Origin: CAYQJV01 sp964417925 | GTDB lineage: Bacteria; Hydrothermota; Tepidihabitantia; B3-TA06; CAYQJV01 | Assembly (NCBI GenBank): GCA_964417925.1 | Contig: CAYQJV010000027.1 | Location: 1-21,809 of the forward strand | Reading direction: 5' to 3' | DNA length: 21,809 nucleotides | Shown: piece after piece, positions 1 to 7,066 of the stretch | Position numbering within the stretch: the first letter of the stretch is position 1 | How the letters are laid out: the number at the start of each line of letters is the position of its first letter | Translations under genes and position numbers: made by a program | The notes under the pieces: generated by a model | What the model was told of the DNA's origin: nothing | Seen by the model: the letters and a program-made list of their open reading frames with translations, nothing else | Databases searched by the model: none

Positions 1-126
1 GTTGAGAGGAATGGGAGAGATGAAAATACCATGAAGCTTTTCTAAAACTTCCCGATAGGACAATCCCCTAAAGACTTTAAAAATATGCAAAAATCCCCCA
101 ATGCAACTCTTATTTTTCGAACAGCC
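1..126 (-). pseudogene. Possible transposase fragment, cut by window edge
   Basis: Reading the minus strand from 126 down to 1 gives 42 open codons with no start codon, preceded by a TAA at 129-127. The peptide contains FRGLSYREVLEKLHGIFIS, which resembles the helix-turn-helix segment (GLSYRE...GI.IS) common near the N-terminus of several DDE transposase families. The reading frame continues off the left edge. There is no ATG and no Shine-Dalgarno sequence, so this is more likely a decayed or 5'-truncated copy than an intact gene. The short length makes the family assignment weak. Confidence 0.3.
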
Positions 127-134
127 TTAGTTTT

Positions 135-155
135 CTACAGAATTTCATTCTGTAG
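135..155. repeat. Perfect 9-bp inverted repeat, 3-base loop
   Basis: CTACAGAAT, loop TTC, ATTCTGTAG forms a perfect hairpin about 20 bases beyond the stop codon of nadE. It could end nadE transcription, but the minus-strand sequence after the stem is AAAACTAAGG rather than a T-run, so it is not a classical intrinsic terminator. The right arm is followed by an imperfect direct repeat (CATTCTGTAGTATTA at 146-160 and CATTTCTGTAGTGTTA at 161-176). It may instead be an operator or a mobile-element relic. Confidence 0.4.
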
Positions 156-173
156 TATTACATTTCTGTAGTG

Positions 174-1823
174 TTAATAATAAAAATTTGTTATTGGCAT
201 TCTTCTTCCAAAACCGAATGCTTTTGGTGTTATCTTTATTCCTAAAGGTGCCTGTTTTCGTTTATATTCGCTTTTATTTATCTTTTTTGCTACATATTCT
301 ACGGTTTCTCTATCAAAACCATTTTTTATAATTTCATCTATTGATAGTTCCTCTTCTACATAAAGATGTATTATTTTGTCAAGAATTGGATAAGGAGGTA
401 GATCATCCTCATCTTTTTGTTCTGGAGCAAGTTCTGCAGAAGGAGGTTTGGTAAGTATAGACTCGGGTATTATTTCCTTACCATGAAGTGTATTGCAGTA
501 TCTTGCTAATTGGTATATCATAGTTTTGGGAATATCTGATAGTACGGCAAATCCTCCTGCCATATCTCCATAAAGGGTTGAATATCCCATTGCCAATTCT
601 GATTTATTTGATGTAACAAGTACCAAGTATCCATGTTCGTTGGAAAGCGCCATAAGGATATTTGCTCTTATTCTTGCTTGAATGTTTTGTTCTGTGATTT
701 TTATTTCTCCTCGTTTTATTCCAAGGATTTGGAGATATCTTTCGTATATGTCATTGATAGGGATGATAATAGTTTTTATTCCTAAGTTTTTGGCTACTTT
801 TTCTGCATCGGTTATACTTTCTGCCGAGGAATAGGGACCTGGCATTAATACCCCTATTACATTCTCTTTTCTTAGGGCATCCGTTGCAATTACTGCTACG
901 ACTGAGGAGTCTATACCACCACTTAGTCCAATTACCACTTTTTCAAAACCGTTCTTTTTTACATAATCATGAAGACCCATGATTAAAGCACTGTACACTT
1001 CCTCAAGACCTTCTTCTTTGATGCTGGGATTTTTAAAAGAGAAGTCAGTTAAATAAAGAACTTCTTTAAATCTTGGAGCTGCATCCAGTAGTGTACCATA
1101 AGGATCGTATATGTAGCTTCCTCCATCAAACACTAAATCGTCCTGCCCTCCAACAAGATTTACATATACAATGTATACCCCATATTTTTTTGCTTTTTCC
1201 TCCAGTAGCTTTCTTCTCAAAGACGCTTTTTTTATATAAAATGGGGATGCAGAAATATTTATTACAAGTTCTGCTCCATTATTCTTTAAATCTTTAACAG
1301 GACCATCCTCTATCCATATGTCTTCACAAATTGTTATACCTAATTTTATTTTTTCAAATTTAAATACCTTTGTTTGTTTTCCTGGTTCAAAATATCTCTT
1401 TTCATCAAATACATCATAATTAGGTAGAAAGATTTTAGGTTGTATTCCTATAATGCTTTTGTCTTTTATATAAACTGCCGAATTATAAAGTATATTTTCA
1501 CGCATGTATCTTGCAGAAATGTCATAGATATTCAGACCTTTTGTAGTTTTTCTTTTCTCCGAATGTATATATCCTACTATTACCCCAATATTATCACTAT
1601 GAGCGGTTATTTCGTACAATGCTTTTTTATTTTTTTCTATGAAATCCCTTCGCGTTAGTAGATCTTTTGGAGGGTACCCCGTAATTGCAAGTTCAGGGAA
1701 AACAATAACTTCGGCTTTTTTTTCCTTTGCTTTTTTTATGAAATTTATAATTTTCCTCGTATTTCCTTCAATGTCACCTACAATTACATTAATCTGTGCA
1801 ATTGCAAGTTTTATAGGTTTCAT
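174..1823 (-). CDS. nadE: Glutamine-dependent NAD+ synthetase
   Basis: This two-domain enzyme makes NAD+ from deamido-NAD+ (nicotinic acid adenine dinucleotide), ATP and glutamine-derived ammonia in the cytoplasm. The N-terminal nitrilase-fold glutaminase, about residues 1-260, shows the full triad: E44 in FPELAITGYP, K130 in PKIFLPNYDVFDE and C166 in GITICEDIW. The synthetase domain, about 270-549, has the ATP-pyrophosphatase loop SGGIDSS at 301-307. The 549-residue length is normal for this fused form. The gene is transcribed alone and divergently from glmM. There is no visible Shine-Dalgarno before the ATG. A TATCAT box ends five bases upstream of it, so the message is probably leaderless. 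Confidence 0.95.
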   Translation of the reverse strand: MKPIKLAIAQINVIVGDIEGNTRKIINFIKKAKEKKAEVIVFPELAITGYPPKDLLTRRDFIEKNKKALYEITAHSDNIGVIVGYIHSEKRKTTKGLNIYDISARYMRENILYNSAVYIKDKSIIGIQPKIFLPNYDVFDEKRYFEPGKQTKVFKFEKIKLGITICEDIWIEDGPVKDLKNNGAELVINISASPFYIKKASLRRKLLEEKAKKYGVYIVYVNLVGGQDDLVFDGGSYIYDPYGTLLDAAPRFKEVLYLTDFSFKNPSIKEEGLEEVYSALIMGLHDYVKKNGFEKVVIGLSGGIDSSVVAVIATDALRKENVIGVLMPGPYSSAESITDAEKVAKNLGIKTIIIPINDIYERYLQILGIKRGEIKITEQNIQARIRANILMALSNEHGYLVLVTSNKSELAMGYSTLYGDMAGGFAVLSDIPKTMIYQLARYCNTLHGKEIIPESILTKPPSAELAPEQKDEDDLPPYPILDKIIHLYVEEELSIDEIIKNGFDRETVEYVAKKINKSEYKRKQAPLGIKITPKAFGFGRRMPITNFYY

Positions 1824-1828
1824 AGATA

Positions 1829-1856
1829 ATGATACGCTAAAAAAGTTAATTTACAA
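1829..1856 (-). promoter_or_regulatory. Predicted nadE promoter (leaderless)
   Basis: On the minus strand, TTGTAA (1856-1851), a 16-base spacer and TATCAT (1834-1829) precede the nadE ATG, with only five bases between the -10 box and the start codon. Transcription would begin at or within a base or two of the ATG. Confidence 0.5.
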
Positions 1857-1889
1857 CCCAAAAGATGGAAAATCGTTTGAAGAAAAAAT

Positions 1890-1917
1890 TTGACATATTT
1901 AAAGTTGTAATTAAAAT
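1890..1917 (+). promoter_or_regulatory. Predicted glmM promoter (leaderless)
   Basis: TTGACA (1890-1895), a 16-base spacer and TAAAAT (1912-1917) lie six bases before the glmM ATG at 1924. No Shine-Dalgarno is present. The expected start of transcription falls on or next to the start codon. This promoter would serve the whole gene run to 11626. Confidence 0.6.
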
Positions 1918-1923
1918 TGTAAG

Positions 1924-3225
1924 ATGCAAATGGTATCGGTATCAGGAATAAGAGGAGAAGTAGGAAAGGATATAAAGGCAGAGGATTATTTGAAATGGTC
2001 TTCAAAGTTTAAAAAGTATATAAAAAAAGATACTTTTGTAATTGGAAGGGATACCCGAAAGTCGGGTGAAACATTTTACAGTGCTGTGCTTTTTTCCTTT
2101 ATTGAAAAGAATGCAAAGGTATATGCATCAGGAGTGATATCAACACCGGGGGCTGTGTATCTTTCAAAAAATTTAAAAGCAGCAGGATTTGTTATAACAG
2201 CTAGTCACAATCCTGCTAACTGGAATGGGATAAAATTTATACATCCCGAGGGAAGGTTTTTATATAAAGAGGAGATTGAAGAACTTTTAAAAACAGAGGA
2301 AGAAAAGAAAAAGGGGTTTGGAATTGAAATACCTTTTAATGGAGCTTCCCTTCATGCAGAAGCAGTGATAGAGCACTCTTTGATAGAGAAAAAAGGGAAA
2401 AAATTTAAGGTTGCAATAGATCCTGTGAATGGAGCTTCAGGATATGAAGCAAAAAGAGTGGTAGAAGAGTTGGGATTTAAAGTAGTAATGATAAATGACG
2501 TTCCTCATGGTAATTTTACCAGACCCCCAGAGCCCATTCCTGAGAATTTGAACAGTTTGAGTGAGCTTATAAAAGATAAAAAAGCAGATATTGGTTTTGC
2601 TTTTGACCCTGATGGGGATAGAGTTTCAGTGGTATGTGAAGATGGAACTCCTCTTGGAGAGGAGTTTACCTTTCCTTTATGCTATTTTTATCTTCTTCAA
2701 CGTGAAAAAATTAATGCTGTGATAAACTATTCAACTTCCATGATAGCAGAAGATATTGCCCAAAAATATGGTAGAAAGGTTAAAAGAGCTCCAGTAGGAG
2801 AGGTTAATGTCTTGAAAAAGATGGAAGAAGAAGAGATAAAAGTGGGAGGTGAGGGAAATGGAGGGTTGATTTTTTCTCCATTTAATAAGACGAGGGATGG
2901 GATTTTTGCGATGGCTTTGATTCTTTCTTTGAAGAGAAAATACGGAGAGATAAAAGAAGTGGTTAAGGGGTTTCCCTCATATTTTATGGTGAAGAAAAAA
3001 ATAAAAAGGAGAAAAGACATAAATAAGATAAAAGAAAAATTAATTGAAGAATTTTCTTATACAGAAATTTCTTTAGAAGATGGAGTATGGCTTAAAAGGG
3101 AGGGTTGTTTTATTCATGTAAGAAAGTCTAATACAGAGCCTGTAATAAGAGTAATAATTGAGGGAAAAGATAAAAAAGAGGTTGAGGAGTACGAGAAAAA
3201 GGTGATGAAGATATGTGTGGAATAG
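1924..3225 (+). CDS. glmM: Phosphoglucosamine mutase-like phosphohexomutase
   Basis: An alpha-D-phosphohexomutase superfamily enzyme that moves phosphate between C6 and C1 of a sugar. The catalytic phosphoserine is S94 in TASHNPANWNGIKF, the metal loop is DPDGDR at 228-233, the sugar-binding loop is GEGNGG, and the C-terminal phosphate loop is RKSNTEPVIRV. The EPIPENL stretch and GEGNGG loop resemble archaeal-type phosphoglucosamine mutases more than the GEQSGH loop of typical bacterial GlmM. The gene overlaps glmS by 13 bases, which supports glucosamine-6-phosphate as substrate. Length, 433 residues, is slightly short for the family. An ATG two codons in is an alternative start; the promoter position favours the first ATG. 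Phosphoglucomutase or phosphomannomutase activity cannot be excluded. Confidence 0.85.
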   Translation: MQMVSVSGIRGEVGKDIKAEDYLKWSSKFKKYIKKDTFVIGRDTRKSGETFYSAVLFSFIEKNAKVYASGVISTPGAVYLSKNLKAAGFVITASHNPANWNGIKFIHPEGRFLYKEEIEELLKTEEEKKKGFGIEIPFNGASLHAEAVIEHSLIEKKGKKFKVAIDPVNGASGYEAKRVVEELGFKVVMINDVPHGNFTRPPEPIPENLNSLSELIKDKKADIGFAFDPDGDRVSVVCEDGTPLGEEFTFPLCYFYLLQREKINAVINYSTSMIAEDIAQKYGRKVKRAPVGEVNVLKKMEEEEIKVGGEGNGGLIFSPFNKTRDGIFAMALILSLKRKYGEIKEVVKGFPSYFMVKKKIKRRKDINKIKEKLIEEFSYTEISLEDGVWLKREGCFIHVRKSNTEPVIRVIIEGKDKKEVEEYEKKVMKICVE

Positions 3226-5048
3226 TTGGATATACAGGTAAAAAAGATGTTCAATCGGTGGTGCTTGTTGGTCTCGAAAGACTGGAGTATAGAGGGTATG
3301 ATTCATGTGGCATTGCAGTAGTCACTTCAAACAACGAGTTAAAAATAGTAAAAGTAGTAGGAAGATTACAAAATCTTATGAATAGTATAAATGGGAGAGG
3401 AATTTCAGGTACAGCTGGAATAGGACATACAAGATGGGCAACCCATGGAAAGGTATCAGAAAAGAATGCTCATCCTTTTACAGATTGTAGTGGCAGTTTT
3501 GCAGTGGTACATAATGGAATAATTGAGAATTACAGAGAGATAAAGGAAAAACTTGTTAAAAAGGGACATAAATTCGTTTCTGATACTGATTCAGAGGTTG
3601 TGGTACATCTGGTGGAGGATTATTTTGATGGAGATTTTTTAAAAGCTGTTATAAAAACAGCAAATGAGTTGGAAGGTAGTTTTGCTCTTGTGTTTTTGTC
3701 AAGTAGGTATCCAAAACGTCTTATTGGAGTGAGGAAAGGGAGTCCCTTAATAGTGGGGATTGGAAGTGATGGATATGCCTTCGCATCGGATCCTCTTGCT
3801 CTTGTGGGGGTTTGCCATAAAATGATAGTACTTAAAGATGAAGAAGTTGCTGACCTTGAACAGGGGAAGCCTGTAAAAATATATACTTTGGAAGGAAAGG
3901 AAAAAGATGTTAAACCTCAGCCCATAGAAATGACCGATGTAGTGGTTACTAAAAAGAGATATCCTAATTTTATGAGAAAGGAGATAATGGAACAACCAGA
4001 GATTATTGAGGAGAATATAAAACTTAGATTAAAAAATGGAAGGTTTTACTTAGGACATGGAATTAAACTTTCAATAGAGGAGATAAAACGGATAGAAAGA
4101 ATTATTATAGAAGCATGCGGGACTTCCTATCATGCAGGACTTGTAGGAAGGTATTATATAGAAAACTTTGCAGGAATCCATACAGAGGTTGAAATTGCTT
4201 CTGAATACTTTACAAGAGGCCCTATTTTTAATAACTATGATTTGGTTATTGCAATCAGTCAATCAGGAGAAACTGCAGATACTTTAAATGCCATAAGAAG
4301 TATAAAGAAAGAAGCAAACATCCCTTTACTTGGAATTGTGAATGTGAAGAGGTCCTCTTTGGATCGGGAGTCGGATAGTGTGATGTATATAAATGCAGGA
4401 CCAGAAATAGGGGTTGCTTCAACAAAAGCTTATACTGCTCAAATTCTTGCTCTTTTGATTTTCTCACTTTACCTTGCAAAGGTAAAACAGAGGCTTTCTT
4501 CTTCGCTTTATAATGAAGTAAAAAAAGAGTTGATTCTGCTCCCCAATAAGGTAAGAGAGGCTTTAAAGACAGATAGAAAAATAAGAAAAATAGCAGAGGA
4601 GTTTAAGGAAGCTAATCATTTTTTATTTTTAGGAAGGGGAATAAACTATCCCTCAGCCCTGGAAGGAGCTTTAAAACTTAAAGAAATTTCCTATATTCAT
4701 GCAACAGGATATCCAGCTGGTGAAATGAAACATGGCCCCATATCTCTTGTGGATGAGAATACACCTGTGGTAATAATTGCTCCAAAGGATTCTACTTATA
4801 CAAAGATTTTATCCAATCTTAAAGAGGTAAAGTCCCGGGGAGGAAAGGTAATCGCAATCGGTGAGAGAAATGATGAAATTTTAAAGAAAGAATCTTATAG
4901 ATTTATTCCAATCCCTTCTACTCCTGAGTATCTTTCACCTATTGTTGCAGCAATTCCTTTACAGCTTCTTGCCTATCATATTGCAATCCTTAGAGGATGT
5001 GATGTAGATAAACCAAGAAACTTGGCAAAGAGTGTTACAGTAGAATGA
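3213..5048 (+). CDS. glmS: Glutamine:fructose-6-phosphate aminotransferase (isomerizing)
   Basis: GlmS makes glucosamine-6-phosphate from fructose-6-phosphate and glutamine, the first committed step to UDP-GlcNAc for peptidoglycan and lipopolysaccharide. The protein begins MCGIVGYTG; Cys2 becomes the N-terminal nucleophile of the Ntn-type glutaminase, with GHTRWATHG following. Two SIS sugar-isomerase domains follow, with CGTS at 302-305, SQSGETADT at 349-357, and HATGYPAGEMKHGPIS in the second. The C-terminus DKPRNLAKSVTVE is the canonical tail. The 611 residues match the family. The gene overlaps glmM upstream and shares an ATGA with the next gene, so translation is probably coupled. I see no room for a glmS ribozyme, because the upstream sequence is glmM coding DNA. 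Confidence 0.97.
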   Translation: MCGIVGYTGKKDVQSVVLVGLERLEYRGYDSCGIAVVTSNNELKIVKVVGRLQNLMNSINGRGISGTAGIGHTRWATHGKVSEKNAHPFTDCSGSFAVVHNGIIENYREIKEKLVKKGHKFVSDTDSEVVVHLVEDYFDGDFLKAVIKTANELEGSFALVFLSSRYPKRLIGVRKGSPLIVGIGSDGYAFASDPLALVGVCHKMIVLKDEEVADLEQGKPVKIYTLEGKEKDVKPQPIEMTDVVVTKKRYPNFMRKEIMEQPEIIEENIKLRLKNGRFYLGHGIKLSIEEIKRIERIIIEACGTSYHAGLVGRYYIENFAGIHTEVEIASEYFTRGPIFNNYDLVIAISQSGETADTLNAIRSIKKEANIPLLGIVNVKRSSLDRESDSVMYINAGPEIGVASTKAYTAQILALLIFSLYLAKVKQRLSSSLYNEVKKELILLPNKVREALKTDRKIRKIAEEFKEANHFLFLGRGINYPSALEGALKLKEISYIHATGYPAGEMKHGPISLVDENTPVVIIAPKDSTYTKILSNLKEVKSRGGKVIAIGERNDEILKKESYRFIPIPSTPEYLSPIVAAIPLQLLAYHIAILRGCDVDKPRNLAKSVTVE

Positions 5049-5599
5049 AAGTGGCAGGGGTAGATGTTTTTTATACTGCTAATAAAGCATTTACTGGTGT
5101 AGTGGTGATGGATGAGGAAAGGATAATAGAAAAAAGAGTAAAGCAAACAGAAATTCCTTATAGATATATTCCTGGAATGTTTTCTTTAAGAGAAGGGCCA
5201 CTTATTTTAAATATTTTAAAAGATGTAAAATCCTCTTTTGAGGTACTTCTATGTAATGGGCATGGATGGCTTCATCCTCAAAAGAGAGGATTGGCAACCG
5301 TGGTAGGAGAAATAGAGAATATAGCCACAATAGGTGTAACAAAGGAACTTCTTAAAGGAAGGTTTTTACCTCCACCTCCATTAAAAGGATGCTTTTCCTA
5401 TGTATATATCAATGGTGAGAAAAGAGGCGTGGTAGTTAGAAGTACTGATAATGGTGGAGTGATATTTGTTTCTCCAGGATTTAAAATAGGGCTTGATAAA
5501 GCCTATAAAGTGGTATTGAGATTTTTAAAATTTAGACTTCCTGAACCCTTAAGAGTTGCCCATATAATTTCTAAAAGGGCAGGAAAGGGGTTGGTATGA
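5045..5599 (+). CDS. nfi: Endonuclease V homologue with altered active site
   Basis: Endonuclease V cuts DNA or RNA near deoxyinosine/inosine. Family blocks are clear: VAGVDVFY (D7), IPYRYIPGMFSLREGP (E50), NGHGWLHPQKRGLA and TIGVTK (K100), then FVSPGFKIGLDKA. Compared with Thermotoga maritima EndoV (D43, E89, D110, H116, K139 from memory), the spacings E50-71-H77-K100 match exactly, yet residue 71 is Asn (codon AAT at 5255-5257) where the metal-binding Asp is expected. The usual His after GLA is also absent. At 184 residues it lacks the roughly 35-residue N-terminal segment of typical EndoV, and the overlap with glmS leaves no upstream start. It may be weakly active, bind without cutting, or use another chemistry. 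ATGA overlaps on both sides place it firmly in the operon. Confidence 0.8.
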   Translation: MKVAGVDVFYTANKAFTGVVVMDEERIIEKRVKQTEIPYRYIPGMFSLREGPLILNILKDVKSSFEVLLCNGHGWLHPQKRGLATVVGEIENIATIGVTKELLKGRFLPPPPLKGCFSYVYINGEKRGVVVRSTDNGGVIFVSPGFKIGLDKAYKVVLRFLKFRLPEPLRVAHIISKRAGKGLV

Positions 5600-6636
5600 A
5601 AGAAAATAAAATAAATAATAATGCAAAAAAAGAGATGGAAGAAAAGAAAAAAGCTCTTGAAAAAGCAATTTCTCAGATAGAAAGAAAGTATGGAAAAGGA
5701 ACTGTAATGAGACTTACAGAGAAAAAACTTTTTCCTCCTTCAATTGATGTGATTCCTACAGGGTCGTTAAGTCTTGATATAGCTCTTGGAATAGGAGGAT
5801 TTCCAAGAGGAAGAGTAGTGGAGATATTCGGTCCAGAGGCATCTGGGAAAACCACCCTTGCTCTCCAGGTAATAGCAGAGGCTCAAAAAAAGGGAGGTAT
5901 TGCAGCATTCATAGATACAGAGCATGCACTGGATGTAAATTATGCAAAGGTACTTGGGGTTGATCTTGATAATTTACTCATTTCTCAACCAGATACAGGT
6001 GAGCAAGCACTGGAGATTGCAGAGGAATTAACAAGAGCAGGGGCAATAGACGTTTTTGTTGTTGACTCGGTAGCAGCTCTTGTCCCAAGAGCAGAAATAG
6101 AAGGAAGTATGGGAGATGCACATATAGGGCTTATTGCAAGGCTTATGTCTCAGGCTCTTAGAAAACTTACCGCTGTAATAAATAGATCAAAAACATGTGC
6201 AATATTTACAAATCAGATCAGACATAAAATAGGTGTTATGTTTGGCAGTCCTGAAACAACACCAGGGGGACTTGCACTGAAGTTTCATGCTTCTATAAGG
6301 CTTGAGATAAGGAGGATTGCTTCAATTAAAAAAGGAGATGAAGTAATAGGAAGTAGAACAAAGGTAAAGGTTGTTAAAAATAAACTTGCTCCTCCTTATA
6401 AAGAAGCAGAATTTGATATTCTCTATGGTAAGGGAATTTCAAAAACAGGGGAATTGGTGGACCTTGGAGTATATTACAAAATAATAGAAAAAACAGGTAC
6501 ATGGTATTCCTATAAAGGGCAGAGAATGGGACAGGGAAGAGACTCTGCTATTAAGTATTTTTCTGAGAATCCAGATGTTGCAAAGGAGGTTGAAGAGGCT
6601 ATTAGGAAAAAAGCTTTTGGATATGAAGAAGGATGA
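5596..6636 (+). CDS. recA: Recombinase RecA
   Basis: RecA forms ATP-dependent filaments on single-stranded DNA for homologous recombination and SOS co-protease activity. Walker A is GPEASGKT at 79-86; the Walker B region reads IDVFVVDSVAAL; the L2 DNA-binding region is FTNQIRHKIGVMFGSPETTPGG. The C-terminal domain ends with an acidic stretch (EEAIRKKAFGYEEG). The length, 346 residues, is typical. It starts with an ATGA overlap on the EndoV stop, with GGGG a few bases upstream. Its stop lies inside the start of recX. I see no promoter or LexA-like box of its own, so it is probably expressed as part of the housekeeping run rather than as a separate SOS unit. Confidence 0.97.
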   Translation: MKENKINNNAKKEMEEKKKALEKAISQIERKYGKGTVMRLTEKKLFPPSIDVIPTGSLSLDIALGIGGFPRGRVVEIFGPEASGKTTLALQVIAEAQKKGGIAAFIDTEHALDVNYAKVLGVDLDNLLISQPDTGEQALEIAEELTRAGAIDVFVVDSVAALVPRAEIEGSMGDAHIGLIARLMSQALRKLTAVINRSKTCAIFTNQIRHKIGVMFGSPETTPGGLALKFHASIRLEIRRIASIKKGDEVIGSRTKVKVVKNKLAPPYKEAEFDILYGKGISKTGELVDLGVYYKIIEKTGTWYSYKGQRMGQGRDSAIKYFSENPDVAKEVEEAIRKKAFGYEEG

Positions 6637-7066
6637 AAAGGAGGCAGAAAAGTACGCAGTGCTTCTTTTAAGATATAGGTTAAGAGGAAAAAAAGAGATG
6701 GAAAGGAGGTTACAACAGAGGGGTTTTTCGGATAAGGTTATAAGAAATGTGATTAAAAAACTTGAGCAACAAGGGTTTTTAAATGACGAAAAATTTATTG
6801 AAATGTGGATTGAAGAGGTACTTTCCTTTAGAAAAAAAGGGAAAAGGGCAGTATTTTTTAATCTTATTAAAAATGGTGTGGAAGAAGAAAAAATAGAAAA
6901 GGTGTGGAAGGAATGGAGAGAAAGGGAAAAAGAGGTGGCAAGAGAGGTGGCTGAAAGTTTAAAGAAAAAGTGTTTTTCTCTCTATGAGATAAAGAAGAAA
7001 CTTTATGAAAGAGGTTTTAGTAATGAAGCAATAGAGGAGGCAGTAGAATGGATTCTAAATTCATAA
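6623..7066 (+). CDS. recX: RecA regulatory protein RecX
   Basis: RecX binds along the RecA filament groove and limits recombination. The sequence shows the tandem three-helix modules of the family: RYRLRGKKEMERRLQQRGFS, then VIKKLEQQGFLNDEKFIEMW, and a later KKKLYERGFSNEAIEEAVEWI. The open frame begins at 6575 inside recA, but I place the start at the ATG at 6623, which overlaps recA by 14 bases, like the other junctions here. A GTG at 6659, 14 bases after a strong AAGGAGG at 6638-6644, is another possibility. With the 6623 start the protein has 147 residues. It overlaps alaS by 19 bases. Confidence 0.85.
   Translation: MKKDEKEAEKYAVLLLRYRLRGKKEMERRLQQRGFSDKVIRNVIKKLEQQGFLNDEKFIEMWIEEVLSFRKKGKRAVFFNLIKNGVEEEKIEKVWKEWREREKEVAREVAESLKKKCFSLYEIKKKLYERGFSNEAIEEAVEWILNS

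Noticed and set aside
3100..3225. glmS ribozyme upstream of glmS
   Set aside because: The upstream DNA is the coding end of glmM, and glmS starts inside it; no untranslated leader exists to hold a ribozyme.
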